Of a DNA stretch of 64,000 bases, positions 21,561 to 33,462 are shown piece by piece. Numbering within the stretch: position 1 is the first letter of the stretch; each line of letters opens with the position of its first letter. The DNA comes from Ashinkailepas kermadecensis. Lineage: Eukaryota > Arthropoda > Thecostraca > Neolepadidae. The notes beneath the pieces are model-generated. The model was not told the DNA's origin. It worked only from the letters and a program-made list of their open reading frames with translations, and ran no database searches. The translations under genes and the position numbers were made by a program. Where the stretch lies: the NCBI GenBank assembly GCA_034440615.1, contig JAOTOM010003970.1, forward strand, positions 1 through 64,000, written 5' to 3'.

Positions 21561-22705
21561 CAATTTATAAGACGCTGTTCAGCATCGCGACGAACTCGCC
21601 CCGTGTCCGAGGGGACGAGTGGTCTAGGGGTAAGATGCTCGTCTCGCAATCGAAAAATTGTGGATTCGAATCTCACCTGTCGCTACTCTTCGCCCGCGAC
21701 CAATCGGCGTGAGAGATTGGCGACGCTATATGACTCAACGGTCGACGTGTCGTAAAACCAATAACCAACCAATCGCCCCGTGTCCGAGAAGCGGAAGTGG
21801 CCGGCGGCAGTAGGTTCCAGGCCGAGGCTGCCCGGAAGGAGAAGGTTCTACGTGACATGCTGAGGCGGAAAGGCGGTGGCTCCAGTGCCCCAGCCACCGT
21901 CGCACGAGTGGAGCGCCGGGAGACATCCGACCGCCGGCGGAACAGAGAACGGATCGCTTCGGGGGCTCGCGGAACATTCAGGGCTCTGAACACGGCGATG
22001 TTGTCGCGGTGGGTGATGAGGTCACGGACACTGCGCCAGCCCAGCGTTGCCACTGTCGGCGAGATATGATCACGACGAGCCCCTACGACGATCCTAGCCC
22101 CGAAATTGATCGCCTTCTGCACTCGTCCAAGGTGGCATTGGGCAGCCCCGCCCCAGACAATGAGGCAGTATAGGATGTATGGAAAGACGTGAGACTGAAT
22201 TAGGAGTTTGCGTGCTTCGGGTGTGAGATGGTGACGGATATTGTGGAGACAGAAGGGAAGGTGAAGTTGCACAGAAGGTGGAGTTGCACTTTTTGACAAC
22301 GTGGGATATGTGCTCCTCCCAGGATAGGGTGCGGTCAATGATGACTCCCAGCATCTTCACGAATGGCGAGGGGGTTAGGACGTGACTGCCAATGTTGAGT
22401 TGGTAGGATGTGGCTTTTTTTAGGGATTGGGTCGTGCCGACAAGCAGTAGGGTAGTTTTAGTGGGGTTCATCTTCAAGGAGTTGGATGTGAAGTAAGACT
22501 GAATAGCAAGGATGGTGTTCTCCTGCCGGGATTTAAGAACGGGTAATTCATCAGGATGTGCAGTCTAGCAGCTGGGTGTCGTCGGCATATGATACCAGAC
22601 GTCCGTATGGAAGGTACGCTGGCAGGTCATTCATGAAGATGCTAAACAGCAAGGGACCAACCAGGGATCTCTGAGGAACACCATACAGTCTGTCCACTGC
22701 AGTGT
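21560..22705 (-). mobile_element. Non-LTR retrotransposon, RT C-terminal part
   Basis: Minus-strand LINE fragment. Near 22700-22570 the translation gives VGPLLFSIFMNDLP ... SYADDTQL, the reverse transcriptase catalytic motif. It continues at 22477 with MNPTKTTLLLVGT ... VKMLGVIIDRTLSWEEHI, and after a frameshift near 22290 with HVFPYILYCLIVWGGAA ... SFRAASAWNLLP, the usual C-terminal motifs. It is broken by frameshifts and a SINE insertion at 21612. Confidence 0.88.
21612..21772 (+). mobile_element. tRNA-derived SINE, copy 2 (inside a LINE)
   Basis: A box tggtctagggg at 21620-21630, B box ggattcgaatc at about 21662-21672. It is inserted into the LINE at 21560-22705. A 16-bp duplication tcgccccgtgtccgag is at 21596-21611 and 21773-21788, so the LINE was present first. 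Confidence 0.92.
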
Positions 22706-24129
22706 CCTACTCATAGACCACTTTCTCATTTTTACACTATACTGCTTCTTTAACTGTAATATTTGTATTTATATAGAAGCCCCTGAGCACAAATTGGAGA
22801 CAAAATGCTTGGGCTGGACTTGTTGAAGCTTACTTACCAACTTCTTCCTCTACTATTGCTTTATGATCCACAATGGATGTTGACTACTTTGGGGACATAA
22901 TGATATTAATTACACTATCCAACATCGGTAGATTTTTAGGAAATTTAGGATTTTAACAATTTAGAGATTAGGAAGGGTTTGAAGCTTGCCTAGCATCGCC
23001 ATCTACTGCTTCTTTAGGAACTAAATATCCGCAAGATATTCACTGCTTAAAATCACATCAATCAGCAGATGCATCAGAAGCTGTGGACTCCTTTTGTGCA
23101 ATGATGAGGCATCCCAGCAGCCAGACAATACAGGCAATCATCACAACACACCTATTGTGCTGAAGTGTAAGGGTGATATAGGGTGACACTTCACAGGGAA
23201 AATATTGTCACTGATTTCAATAGCGATGGTCTGAATTCAGCTGAAAAAAAGAACTTGCTGAGCAGAGGGTGCACTCAAGCATTCTGGAATGGCACCTTCA
23301 TAGTTCAAAGCTAAATGTCAAAGCTAAATGGCAAAGCTAAATATTTGGTCTCATTGGGAAGAGGCAATTAATTATTGGGAGCCAGTTGCCCCCCTTAGTG
23401 CATACAAAGTGACGCCCTGGATTCTGAGTAGATCCTTTTCAGTCATTGCCAGTATTATTGCACCTTAAGGTATCCACAAGACAAGTTTTTACACATCTTA
23501 CCACCAAGAAGCAAACAATGTGGTTAGGTTTTGCTAGGTTAGGCTGGGCTTTTCTCTTAAGTTTGGAAGATGTTCACAATTTTTTGTGAATTTTTTCACA
23601 ATACAAATAATTCAGTTTCTTCCAAATCAAATTAGGCTAGGTTTGGTTATGCTTTTTAATTCGAATTGTTGGACAAAGGTAGTGGGAAAATTTTCCATTT
23701 GTAACGATGATTTTCTTCTAGCATTTTACAACCTGTAACAGGTTCCAACTTATAGGCTAGGTTGTTATATTTTTTTTCTTTTCATCATGTTTTTCTACAT
23801 ATCCAAACTCCAAGCCCGTTAAGTCATAAAGTCATAAAATGTTTAGTCTTAATAAGAGCCACAAGGGCCCATCCAGGTTAAGTCTGTAATGGGAAGATAC
23901 CATAAGCCTGGACAAAAAGACACCCATCATCCTAACCAACATCACATCACAAATTCCAAAGAAACCATCCACCAACATCCCACACAGCCATCTATGCTTA
24001 CCTATCTACCAATGTCCCACACAGCCATCCAAGGTTCCTTACCTATCAAGCCCTATTCATTCGATCCTGCATAGCACAAACGTGGATCAGGTGCCCTACC
24101 AATAATTTTCCAACTCCACTCATGCCCGC
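22706..24129. other. AT-rich intergenic DNA
   Basis: No coding similarity. It holds a few loose TTAGG-like words (around 23522-23550 and 23630-23650) but no array. Confidence 0.4.
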
Positions 24130-24133
24130 TTAA

Positions 24134-25152
24134 CCCGCGCACGTCCGGGGGGGGGCAGGTATCTGCCCCCCCCCTGCGGTTTTTCCTACTTTGCCGCCAT
24201 ACTAATTGGGTTAGCAAGGCCAAACCTCGCATGGCTGCTCATTGGTCTTTTCCGCATATCCGCAGATATTTTTGACCCTGGGTCATCTCAAGTCAGGTCA
24301 CCAGGTCAGGCGAAGTGACCTAATGTCCCTCCGAGTTCTAGGTGGCATCACTCCCACAATAATTGGGCGATTTATTTCAAACTTATATCACGTCATGATC
24401 TTATCAGGGTCTATAATATGTATATCACGTTTTTTTCGTAGCGTTGACCTGAGGTCAGGTCGCGGCCATGGCTTACCTATTATAGGCCTATGGAAAAATA
24501 TACAAATGTTTCCTGGTTACATATTTGCTCTCGGACTGACCTCCAACCGTTATGGCGTGTAGTTGGAAGCTATTCGCAATGCTATCGCTGACATTTTTGC
24601 TCAGTGGCCCCACCAAGGTCAGCTGAGGTCACCTGAAATCACTAGCACATTTCTGCGCATTATATCGCAATGCATTGAGTTAGAAGGCTGAAATTACCGT
24701 CATTGTGCTTGTATCGCCAAGACGTGTCGATTGATATATTACATGACCTCCCTACTGTACCCAATGACCTTGACCTGAGGTCATTGTTTCGGTGACCCAT
24801 CTGTTGACCTGACCTTAAATTACACAGCGTATGTCGATAGCACATTTCAAGGGCTGTCGAATAGCATTTGCAGTTTGTTTCTATCTGTTACAGGTCCTGA
24901 GATATGTGCCAATATCTGAGGGTCCCACCCGATCTGGTCGAATTTGACATACGATGACCCGATGACCCAGTGACCTAAATATTGACCTGAGCGAGAAAAT
25001 GACCGAAATACTTTCGATAGAGCTTGTCACCAGCTATCCAAAGCCGTTTTCCGTTTGTCGCTTCCTAGCATAGTTCTCGAGATCTTAGGGGGGGCAGACA
25101 TCTGCCCCCCCCGGACATGCGAAGTTGGCGCGGACCGCCGGACGTGCGAGTG
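24134..25152. mobile_element. piggyBac-like non-autonomous element, family 2
   Basis: Flanked by TTAA on both sides (24130-24133 and 25153-25156). Terminal inverted repeats CCCGCGCACGTCCGG and, in inverse, CACTCGCACGTCCGG match at 13 of 15 positions. A subterminal gggggggcag-ctgccccccc hairpin lies at each end. The interior has no transposase but many aggtca half-sites, including palindromes tgacctgaggtca at about 24448 and 24772. About 1.0 kb. Confidence 0.78.
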
Positions 25153-25199
25153 TTAAAGGGGCCTGTATCATGCACACCTACTTACCAAAAATCTCACCT

Positions 25200-25625
25200 C
25201 ATTCACCACTAATTAGAACACCAAAAAAAACTATCCAGCCTATTTTTTAATACATTCAATGAGGGACGTCCTGCAATCAGCCTATTCAATTGATCAACAA
25301 CCCTTTGACTGAAGACCTGTTGTCGCTTAACTGTCCTACACCTTGATTTGTCTAACCTGAATTGATGATCCCTATAGTCTAAATAGAAGGGCATCATTCA
25401 TCACCTGATAATTCATTCATCACCTGAAGGGCATCACCTGATAATTTATATAATTATTTATATTTATAATACCCTTTAATAATTTATACATTTCAGTCAT
25501 ATCACCCCTTAATCTCCTATACTTGAGTGAGTACATATCTAATGCCATAAGTCTTTCCACATATTCTAAGTTACCTAGTTCACTAATGAGTCTATTGGCT
25601 TTCCACTGCACTCAGGTGCAACTCA
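25200..25625 (-). mobile_element. LINE RT C-terminal relic
   Basis: Two minus-strand frames carry ERLMALDMYSLKYRRLRGDM (about 25560-25490) and DYRDHQFRLDKSRCRTVKRQ ... QRVVDQLNRL (about 25390-25270). These are the last motifs of a CR1/L2-type reverse transcriptase, also seen on the plus strand at 30711-31460. Confidence 0.8.
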
Positions 25626-26540
25626 GGTCAAACTTGTCTTTTTGGCATTATTTTTCCTGCCAACTGCAAAGTATGTATTTGCAGAGGAAATGAGTGGTCA
25701 CATGTTAACCACATTCATAAACATTGCATTGTAAGAACAAAATTCATGAATTCGAAATTACCTGAAAGTGCAAATTTGCCTAATTTCCATGAGTAAGTGT
25801 TAGATGCCTGAATTCAAGATGCCAGGTGTCGCCGTGCATTGGTGCCAACCCTTATTTCGCTTTCTTGGACGATGTCTGACGTCCGATGTTCATGTCGAAA
25901 ACTGCACGTATATATTAACTGTGCATAACCATCCATCACCCACCCATCTTCACTCATCGTCAATGTTTCCAAACGCGTCATCCAAAATCTGAACAAAGGC
26001 AGGAAGCAGCTGACCTTCATCAGCATCAGTCATAGTCACAGGTTCTAGATATTGATTCAGCTGCAGCTATGCCTCACAACCATAAAGTTACACATTCTAA
26101 AAAAAACGAAGCGGGGCCGACCCAACACGACTTTAGCCACGGATTAAGCACAGCGCCCGCAATTGCACCACAAATGTCTGATCTCTATCACATTTGTTGA
26201 CCGCAAGCGCAAAATTGTGTTCGGTGTGACGTATTCATGCTTGCCAATCAGGCTCGTCTTTTGCCACATATATCGCGCACACTTATTAGCTGACACGAAC
26301 GCGGGCGAGACAGACGGCGCCGGTCGGGACGTGACGTACGGATGACGTCATGACCTACACATCTCTTTATTTTTACATTGTAATATATTAGTTTAGATTA
26401 TATTTGATTAGGTTAGATTATGTTTTCCTATTCAATTATTATATCTCATTGTACTTCTTAAAATTCTTCAGAAAAGATGGGATAACTACAGCAGACAGCA
26501 GAAGCTGAAATGTTGTCAGTATGACTTTTGAGTCCATTCA
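25626..26540. other. Intergenic, no gene recognised
   Basis: AT-rich sequence with a short ttaggttagatt tract near 26390-26430 and a tgacgtca word near 26343. No coding feature found. Confidence 0.4.
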
Positions 26541-26543
26541 TCA

Positions 26544-27430
26544 GTGCGAGAATGGCTTTGTTGGACACCACTGTGTTCTTCACCATCAGTGATATGCCCT
26601 AAGTGTGCCACGGCCTGCAGGTTTCAGGAAGATAGACATCGGTGGGAGTGTTCTGACACGTTTCGTGTCGCTAAGAGAAAGGAGAAAAGGTGTGGGTTTG
26701 TGACAGGCGACTACAAGGAACAATGCTTGATGAAACCCACATGGAACAGTGGCAAGTTTTTTGTTCCATCAACTTGTGGTTAGAAAAATATTGGAACCAC
26801 AGATCGGCGTTCCACAACCTGAGAATCGGATCTGACGCCATTGGAGGAGTTTTTGTAGTGAGATGACTGAAGAGTAGCTGAACAACCAGGATCCTATTGC
26901 TGGACAGGGGATAGAAGTTGAGATCGACGAAATGCTTCTGGTTAGAAGGAAGTACAAGGTTGGACGTGTGACTGACCATATTTGGTTGTTTGGTAGCATC
27001 CAGCGCATTTCAAAACAGCGATGTATCGTGCTGTTAGCGGATCCCGAGTATGAGGGTGAGCAACAAAACCGGACAACGTTGGCACCTATCATTCGGTGTT
27101 ATATTCACCCTGGCTCAATAATCTACAGTGACTGCTGGTATGCATACAGTTACCTTTCTGAGGTAGGATATGAACACAATACCATTAACCATACCGAACA
27201 TTTTATCAACCCGACTACGCCATCCATACACAGAATAGTGAGGGAATCTGGCGAGATGTCAAGGAGTGGGTGAGGGGAGTGGGTGTATGCAATCAAGGCA
27301 GCACCTTGGATGGCACCTGTTCCTGAAGGAATTTGAGGGCTGTGAGATACACAACTTCCTTATTGAAGCAGCAAAGCTGTACAGACTGCAATCCAAGGGC
27401 CGTGTTCGTCCATCTGAAAACTGCAGTGAC
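26544..27430 (+). mobile_element. Merlin / ISXO2-like DDE transposase relic
   Basis: Degraded plus-strand transposase. A zinc-ribbon-like CPKCATACRF ... RWECSD lies near 26600-26660. The core follows after frameshifts: VEIDEMLLVRRKYKVGR, HIWLFGSIQRISKQ, TLAPIIRCYIHPGSIIYSDC, WYAYSYLSEVGYEHNTINHT at 26915-27190, then SVWRDVKEWVRG. This order matches the ISXO2/IS1595-like DDE domain (first Asp in EIDE, second in YSDCW). Frameshifts and lack of a full ORF mark it as dead. Confidence 0.82.
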
Positions 27431-28435
27431 TAGGCCAATGACCCACAGCCAGGACCATCTCATTAAGGTATGTGAACCGCTTGTAGCATTAGCCAATCGA
27501 AGCCTCTGTGCCATGCATATGATGTCATCACACAGTAACATCGTGAATATGCCATTGTTCAAATTGAAAAGTATGCATAAGCAGGGGAAATGAGTAGTTC
27601 CATCTCCCAAATCATATTCATAACCATTGAATTAAAAGAAAAATACTAACACCTGAAAGCACACATCTAACAGCAACCCAACATGCATAGGTACTGGGTG
27701 ATCATCATTTATCATCATCTAGGTGAACATCGGTAGGTTAGGTTAGGTTAAGAATATTCATTTTGCAATCTTGCATAATAATATATGTCCCCACCCAAAC
27801 TCCATATTTTGCCCCACACTTTTCTCATATTTTGTTGGGCAGGGATGGAATAGGTAGCACATACCTACATAGATAGCTGTCTGCATTGTTTAAAAAAAAA
27901 TTCTGACATTTTTCAATCCAATCTGAATTAAATTGTTCTTCTCTTGATGAACTGACTACTTCTACTGAGATGTAACTACTTCAACTTGAAGTGCTTATAT
28001 CTTGAAAGGCTGTAATTCCCCAAAGAAATAAAAAGTCATTAAACTTACATTACAATCAGGAAGCACCAGAAAAGCATATTTTTTACTCAAATGCATTACT
28101 TATACATTTTTTTCTCTATATTTTGACAATTTCTTCTTATGCTAACCAGGTAGGTATATTACCAAATTCCAAGCCCCTTTTTGGGAGCTATCTTGCCTCC
28201 CATCTAAAAGGTATGCATTTGCAGAGGAAATGAGTTGTTACATCATTTTCTGTAAATTCATAAACATTGCACTAAGAAAAGAATCTCCAAGAAATCAGAA
28301 ATTACCTTAAACTGTAAAATTACCAAATTGCCCCAATGGCTTCTTCTACATATTTACAACATTTTTGCTAATTGTGTAGCAAGGTTAAATGTATACTTTG
28401 AGAGGGTAGGTACCTAGGTACCTAGGCACCTACCT
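27431..28435. other. Intergenic, short TTAGG tract
   Basis: AT-rich; a ggttaggttaggttaag tract lies at 27733-27751. No other feature. Confidence 0.45.
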
Positions 28436-29237
28436 GCCAGGGTGGCAATTAAGGCACTTCTTAAGAAATTTTTATCTGAAAACATTTTTGCACTCCAGGT
28501 ACATACTGGACAGGATGGGCTTCACATGTACTCCGACACAAATGTGGGAACAAAGATTTCAATAAAAACAAACACAGAACAACACCCAAAAAAATGCTGG
28601 TTATTCCACTTATGGTCACCACTCAAACTAAACACTTATTGTAGCAGTCAGCAGCTGGACCACAGCTTCACACACTCCATCAATCTCAACCACCGGAATT
28701 GCCGACAACGTGCCAACAGCAACTTGCAAGATGATGCGCATGCACACTGGGAACACTTCTCCGGCTCTGGAGCCACGTCTCAGAAAACCTGTGTTCCTGC
28801 CACCCATATAGTGGGAAAGTTTGACAGTTTTAAGAGACGTCCTCCGGAGTCCCGGAGGCCACCGATCAGAATTGGCTGCGCTAGCATTTTCTGTTCTGAA
28901 ATCTGTGTTAACCAATCAATGCAAGGTATTTTTTATATGACGTCATAACCATTAGCAACTTTGAACACATGGTTAACAGTGTCAAACTGTAAACACAAGA
29001 CCTTGACTGATCCTTTGCTTTGATTACATCCAACTGTGAAGTGTGCGGTAGCGGAGTTGCGTTCGTATTACGTAGGAAAGTGGCTGCGTAGGTAGGCGCT
29101 CTGAGCTGAGGGTGAAGTATTTTTGTTTGTTTTTCATATGGCTAGCCTTGTACTGAGACCAACAGTGAAAGGAAATCACATTTCTCCTGTTAGCTATGAG
29201 AAACGAAACAGTGCTGATTATTACTGGTCACTGCTGG

Positions 29238-29470
29238 GGGGGGTGCCATCCATTGTTCACTTCTTTGTTCCTATGTTTTGCCATTTTATTTGACCAATAA
29301 TGAGAATGATATTACTTATGCATATTATCTGGGTACTGATTTAGGTTTTTCCGGTTCGTTACTGGTAAACAGATTCCATGCATAAAAAAATAATGTCCAT
29401 GAAAATGTACTCCAGAAGAAATTGGTATGCACTCCAACTCCAAACCCGGAAAGTAAGTTTCCCACTCTGA
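29238..29470 (+). repeat. 230-bp dispersed repeat C, copy 1
   Basis: Runs from gtgccatccattgttcactt to aagtttcccactctg. Further copies at 30478-30716, 32285-32513 and 32513-32740, the last two in tandem. It is the 3' neighbour of the palindrome arm in each case, so palindrome arm plus C probably form one element. Confidence 0.8.
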
Positions 29471-29754
29471 TAATCAGCACCGTTTCATTTCTCATAACTC
29501 ACAGGAAAATGTGATTTCTTTCACTGTTGGTATCAGTACAAGGCTAGCCATATGAAAAACAAACAAAAATACTTCACACTTCACCCTCAGCTCAGTGCAT
29601 ACCTACCTACGCAGCCATTTTCCCACGTAATACGAACGAAACTCTGCTACCGCACACTCCACAGTTGGATGCGATAAAAGCAAAGGATCAGTCAAGGTCT
29701 TGTGTTTACAGTTTGACACTGTGAACCATGTGTTCAAAGTTGCTAATGGTTATG

Positions 29755-29912
29755 GTTGGTTATTGGTTTTACAACACGTCGACCGTTGAGTCATATAGCG
29801 TCGCCAATCTCTCACGCCGATTGGTCGCGGGCGAAGAGTAGCGACAGGTGAGACTCGAACCCACAATCTTTCGATTGTGAGACGAGCATCTTACCCCTAG
29901 ACCACTCGCCCC
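29755..29912 (-). mobile_element. tRNA-derived SINE, copy 3 (inside palindrome)
   Basis: 158 bp, minus strand, with a perfect 14-bp target duplication tgctaatggttatg at 29741-29754 and 29913-29926. The left palindrome arm has the uninterrupted site, giving a clean empty-site comparison. Confidence 0.95.
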
Positions 29913-30477
29913 TGCTAATGGTTATGACGTCATATAAAAATACCTTGCATCGATTGGTTGACAGACATATTTCAGAACAGAAAATGCTAGCGCAGCCAAT
30001 TCTGATCGGTGGCCTCCGGGACTCCGGAGGACGTCTCTTAAAACTGTCAAACTTTCCCACTATATGGGTGGCAGGAACACAGGTTTTCCTAAGACGTGGC
30101 TCCAGAGCCGGAGAAGTGTTCTCAGTGTGCATGCGCATCATCTTGCAAGTTGCTGTTGGCACGTTGTCGGCAATTCCTGTGGTTGAGATTGATGGAGTGT
30201 GTCAAGCTGTGGTCTGGCTGCTGACTGCTACAAAAAAGTGTTTAGTTTGAGTGGTGACCATAAGTGGAATAACCAGCATTTTTGGGTGTCATTCAGTTTG
30301 TTTTTATTGAAATATTTGTTCCCATATTTGCGTCGGAGTACATGTGAAGCCCATCCTGTCCAGTATGAACCCGGAGTGCAAAAATGTTTTCAGTGATAAA
30401 ATTTCTTAAGAATTGCCTTAATTCCCACCCTGCTGATTATTACGGGTCACTGCCGGGGGCGGTGTGGGGGGCGGGCG

Positions 30478-30716
30478 GGGGGTGCCATCCATTGTTCACT
30501 TCTTTGTTCCTATGTTTTCGCATTTTATTTGACCAAAAATAAGAATGATATAACTTATACATATTATCTAGGTACTGATTTAGGTTTTCCCGGTTCGTTA
30601 CTGGTAAACAGATTCCATGCATAAAAAAATAATGTCCATGAAAATGTATTCCAGAAGAAATTGGTATGCACTCCGACTCCCAACCCCGAAAATAAGTTTC
30701 CCACTCTGTTGTGAAG
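30478..30716 (+). repeat. 230-bp dispersed repeat C, copy 2
   Basis: Same repeat as 29238-29470; it ends where the LINE RT fragment begins. Confidence 0.8.
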
Positions 30717-31460
30717 TGGTCCGAAAAATGGCAAATGAAGTTTAATTTTGATAAGTGCAAAGTCATGCATGTAGGTAGGCAGCATATGAAGGCACCATAC
30801 TTGATGGATGGCCAAGTACTATCTGTGACTCAGCAGGAGAAAGACTTAGGTGTTATTTTGAACACAAAATTGGGGGTATCAGAACAGACCAAAGAAGCCA
30901 GGAAGAAGGCACTAAGAATGCTTGGGGCGATACAGAGGAATGTGTCATACAAAAGTGAGGAGGTCATCAGGAAGCTTTACTGTGCATATGTCAGGCCACA
31001 TTTAGAATACTGTGTCCAAGCTTGGTCCCCTAGTTATGAGAAAGATTGTTGGCTTTTAGAGAGAGTACAAGAGAGGGCAACAAAAATGGTTAATGGTATA
31101 GGCAACCTGGCATATGAGGAAAGATTGAAGAAATTGAATATGTTTTCACTTAGGTATAGAAGGCTGAGAGGAGATCTCATCGAGGTTTTTAAATTTGTTC
31201 ATGGTCAGGAACAGGGATATCTCAGGGAAATGTTTGAATTTAACAGAAATGATGCAATTAGAGGTCATCAATTCAAAATTAAAGTTAATCACAGCAGGAC
31301 AAGGTTAAGACAGTCTTTCTTCACCAACAGGGTAGTAGAACAATGGAACCAGCTGCCAGGAACCATTGTCAGTAGCAACACACTGAACATCTTTAAAAAC
31401 GGCATAGACAATCATTATAAGAATAGGGGGCTTGTTTTTCTGTATTCCAGGAAGGGTTGA
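30711..31460 (+). mobile_element. LINE reverse transcriptase C-terminal fragment
   Basis: Uninterrupted 249-codon frame, the best preserved LINE piece here. It shows KWQMKFNFDKCKVMHVG, KDLGVILNTKL, LGAIQRNVSYKSEEVIRKLY, YVRPHLEYCVQAWSPSYEKD, LLERVQERATKMVNGI, YRRLRGDLIEVFKFVHG and FFTNRVVEQWNQLPG. These are the thumb and C-terminal motifs of CR1/L2/Rex-type retrotransposons. The 5' half is missing, as in a usual 5' truncation. Confidence 0.92.
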
Positions 31461-31539
31461 TTGACAGATTTGGTGGGCAACTGGTTCAGTGTACAAAGTG
31501 CAACCAAGAAGGGCCCTTGTGGCTCATAGTTGCACAGAT

Positions 31540-32285
31540 CTTTTATGTCTTATGTCTTTATGATAGCATTTTCTGTTCTGAAATCTATCTGTCAACCAAT
31601 CAATGGGCATTCTTTACCTTTCAGCCGACACATACTGCCAAGGTTAGTGATTTGTAAAGAGGTGTACAGTGACATCACAGGAGTCAGGGAAGTGACGTCA
31701 CAGAAGTTGGGTGTCGATGTGCTAGGTCAGGTTAGCTTAGGTTAGGTTGGGTTGGGTTAGGTTAGATTGGGTTAGGTTGGGTTAGGTTAGGTTAGGTTAG
31801 GTTAATTTAGGTTAGGCTAGGTTATGTTCGTGCCCGTCATCGACACCAGACTCCTGTGACATCATTTCCTTGACTCCTGTGACGTCACTGTACACCTCTT
31901 TACAAATCACTAACCTTGGTAGTATATGTCGGCGAAAGGTAAAGATTACCAATCAATGCACTGTATTTTGTATGTCATAACCATTAGCAACTTTGAACAC
32001 ATGGTTAACAGTGTCCCACAAGTTAACAGTAAACACAAGACCTTGACTGATCCTTTGCTTTGATCACATCCAACTGGGGCATTGCGGTAGCGGAGTTCCG
32101 TTCATTACGTGGGAAATTGGCTGCGTAGATAGGTATGCGCTCTGAGCTGAGGGTGAAGTGTGACATATTTTTGTTTGTTTTTCATATGGCTAGCATTGTA
32201 CTGAGACTAACAGTGAAAGGAAAACACATTTCTCCTGTGAGTTATAAGAAATGAAACAGTGCTGATTATTATTGGTCACTGCCGG
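31540..32285 (+). repeat. Second copy of palindrome arm segment
   Basis: Direct-orientation copy of about 28890-29235 (agcattttctgttctgaaat ... ggctagcattgtactgagac), split by the foldback element at 31606-31950. Confidence 0.8.
31606..31950. mobile_element. Foldback element with TTAGG core, copy 1
   Basis: 345 bp. Ends GGCATTCTTTACC and, in inverse, GGTAATCTTTACC; the inverted arms share tttgtaaagaggtgtacagt and gacgtcac words. The centre (about 31733-31825) is ggttaggttaggttaggtta-like. A perfect 8-bp duplication aatcaatg is at 31598-31605 and 31951-31958. It inserted into a repeat whose unbroken copies (e.g. 28910-28925) show one aatcaatg. Confidence 0.88.
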
Positions 32286-32780
32286 GCGGTGCCATCCATT
32301 GTTTACTTCTTTGTTCGCATATTTTGGCATTTGATTTGACCAAAAATGAGAATATTACTTATGCATATTATGTAGGTACTGATTTAGGTTTTTCTGGTTA
32401 ATTACTGGTAAACAGATTCCATGCATAAAAAAATAATGTCCATGAAAATGTACTCCGGAAGAAATCGGTATGCACTCCAACTCCCAAACCGGAAAGTAAG
32501 TTTCCCACTCTGGTGCCATCCATTGTTCACTTCTTTGTTTGTATGTTTTGGCATTTGATTTGACCAAAAATGAGAATGATATTACTTATGCATATTATGT
32601 AGGTACTGATTTAGGTTTTTCCGGTTGGTTACTGGTAAACAGATTCCATGCATACAAAAATAATGTCCATGAAAATGTACTCCGGAAGAAATCGGTATGC
32701 ACTCCGACTCCCAACCCGGAAAGTAAGTTTCCCACTCTGCTCCCACTCCCAACCCGGAAAATAAGTTTCCCACTCTGCTA
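32285..32780 (+). repeat. 230-bp repeat C, copies 3 and 4 in tandem
   Basis: Two adjacent copies (32285-32513 and 32513-32740) plus a third short tail (32740-32780) repeating aacccggaaaataagtttcc. Confidence 0.82.
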
Positions 32781-33159
32781 CCTGCACGGCAAGACGTTTT
32801 CAAGCTTAGCAAACCCACTCACCTCTGCTCAAATTGTGCGCCAATATCAGCCCCGACTTGACTCAGGCATGACATCGGTCTTATATCACCAATTTTGCCA
32901 TTGGATACTTAATGTGTAGACAAAATACACTTTGCCTGATATTCCTCTGGCATAATTTGAATCAAGTCCACAATCGGCAAGTTATATACGACTGGCAGAA
33001 CGATCAACAACTTCATCCCGCCAAATTCCGCGGACAAGGTTTATACAATATGCAAAACCACCAGCGTGTTTTACTATCCGCGCGTATCCTTGTATGGCGT
33101 CACTGGTATAGGCAATCCGCGATCTGCATTATGGCTTTTTTGTAAGGAGAGTAGTAGGC
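32781..33159. other. Intergenic, no feature recognised
   Basis: No coding similarity or repeat seen. Confidence 0.4.
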
Positions 33160-33462
33160 CAGGGGTGGATACAGGGTGGGGGCCACCAGGAACTTGTGCC
33201 CTCAATTTAAAGATGGCGTCCCTCCGGCGTGATAGGCGCCCCTTCATGGAGGCTGGAGCACATCCCGCTCAACGGATTATTCAACCGAACATTGCCTTTC
33301 CAGAGGAAAATATGCACCACTTAGAGACAAAAAGGCAGTACGCTCAAGTTTGCTTGAGTATGCTCTGGTGTGCCCCACCGCCGCTCACCGATTTTTTCCC
33401 GCCTGAGGTGCCCCTGTGAGGAAATATGGCCACCCCGATGCAAATTCCTGGATCCGTCCCTG
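33160..33462. mobile_element. hAT-like MITE, copy 2
   Basis: Starts caggggtggatacagg and ends cctggatccgtccctg (inverted). Flanks tagtaggc / tcgtaagt match at only 5 of 8 positions, so the target duplication is weak. Confidence 0.6.

Larger units (their letters stand above)
28436..30432. repeat. 2-kb palindrome (inverted repeat with 250-bp spacer)
   Basis: Left arm 28436-29233 recurs in inverse as 29495-30432 (for example ggtggcaattaaggcacttc at the left end and its complement at 30411-30430). The right arm is longer because a SINE inserted at 29755-29912. Arms include gtttgacagttttaagagac, tatggctagccttgtactga and a tgacgtcataaccattagca segment. The spacer is one copy of the 230-bp repeat described below. 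Open frames in the arms are mirror images and not known proteins. Confidence 0.88.

Noticed and set aside
21612..21772. Functional tRNA gene
   Set aside because: Has pol III boxes but no complete acceptor stem, an added non-tRNA tail, and flanking target duplications; it is a SINE.
28442..28948. 168-codon ORF in the palindrome arm
   Set aside because: The same sequence recurs in inverse and in partial direct copies; no known domain, so treated as part of a repeat.
31733..31825. True telomere or chromosome-fusion scar
   Set aside because: The TTAGG tract is short and bounded by inverted arms with an 8-bp target duplication, so it arrived inside an element.
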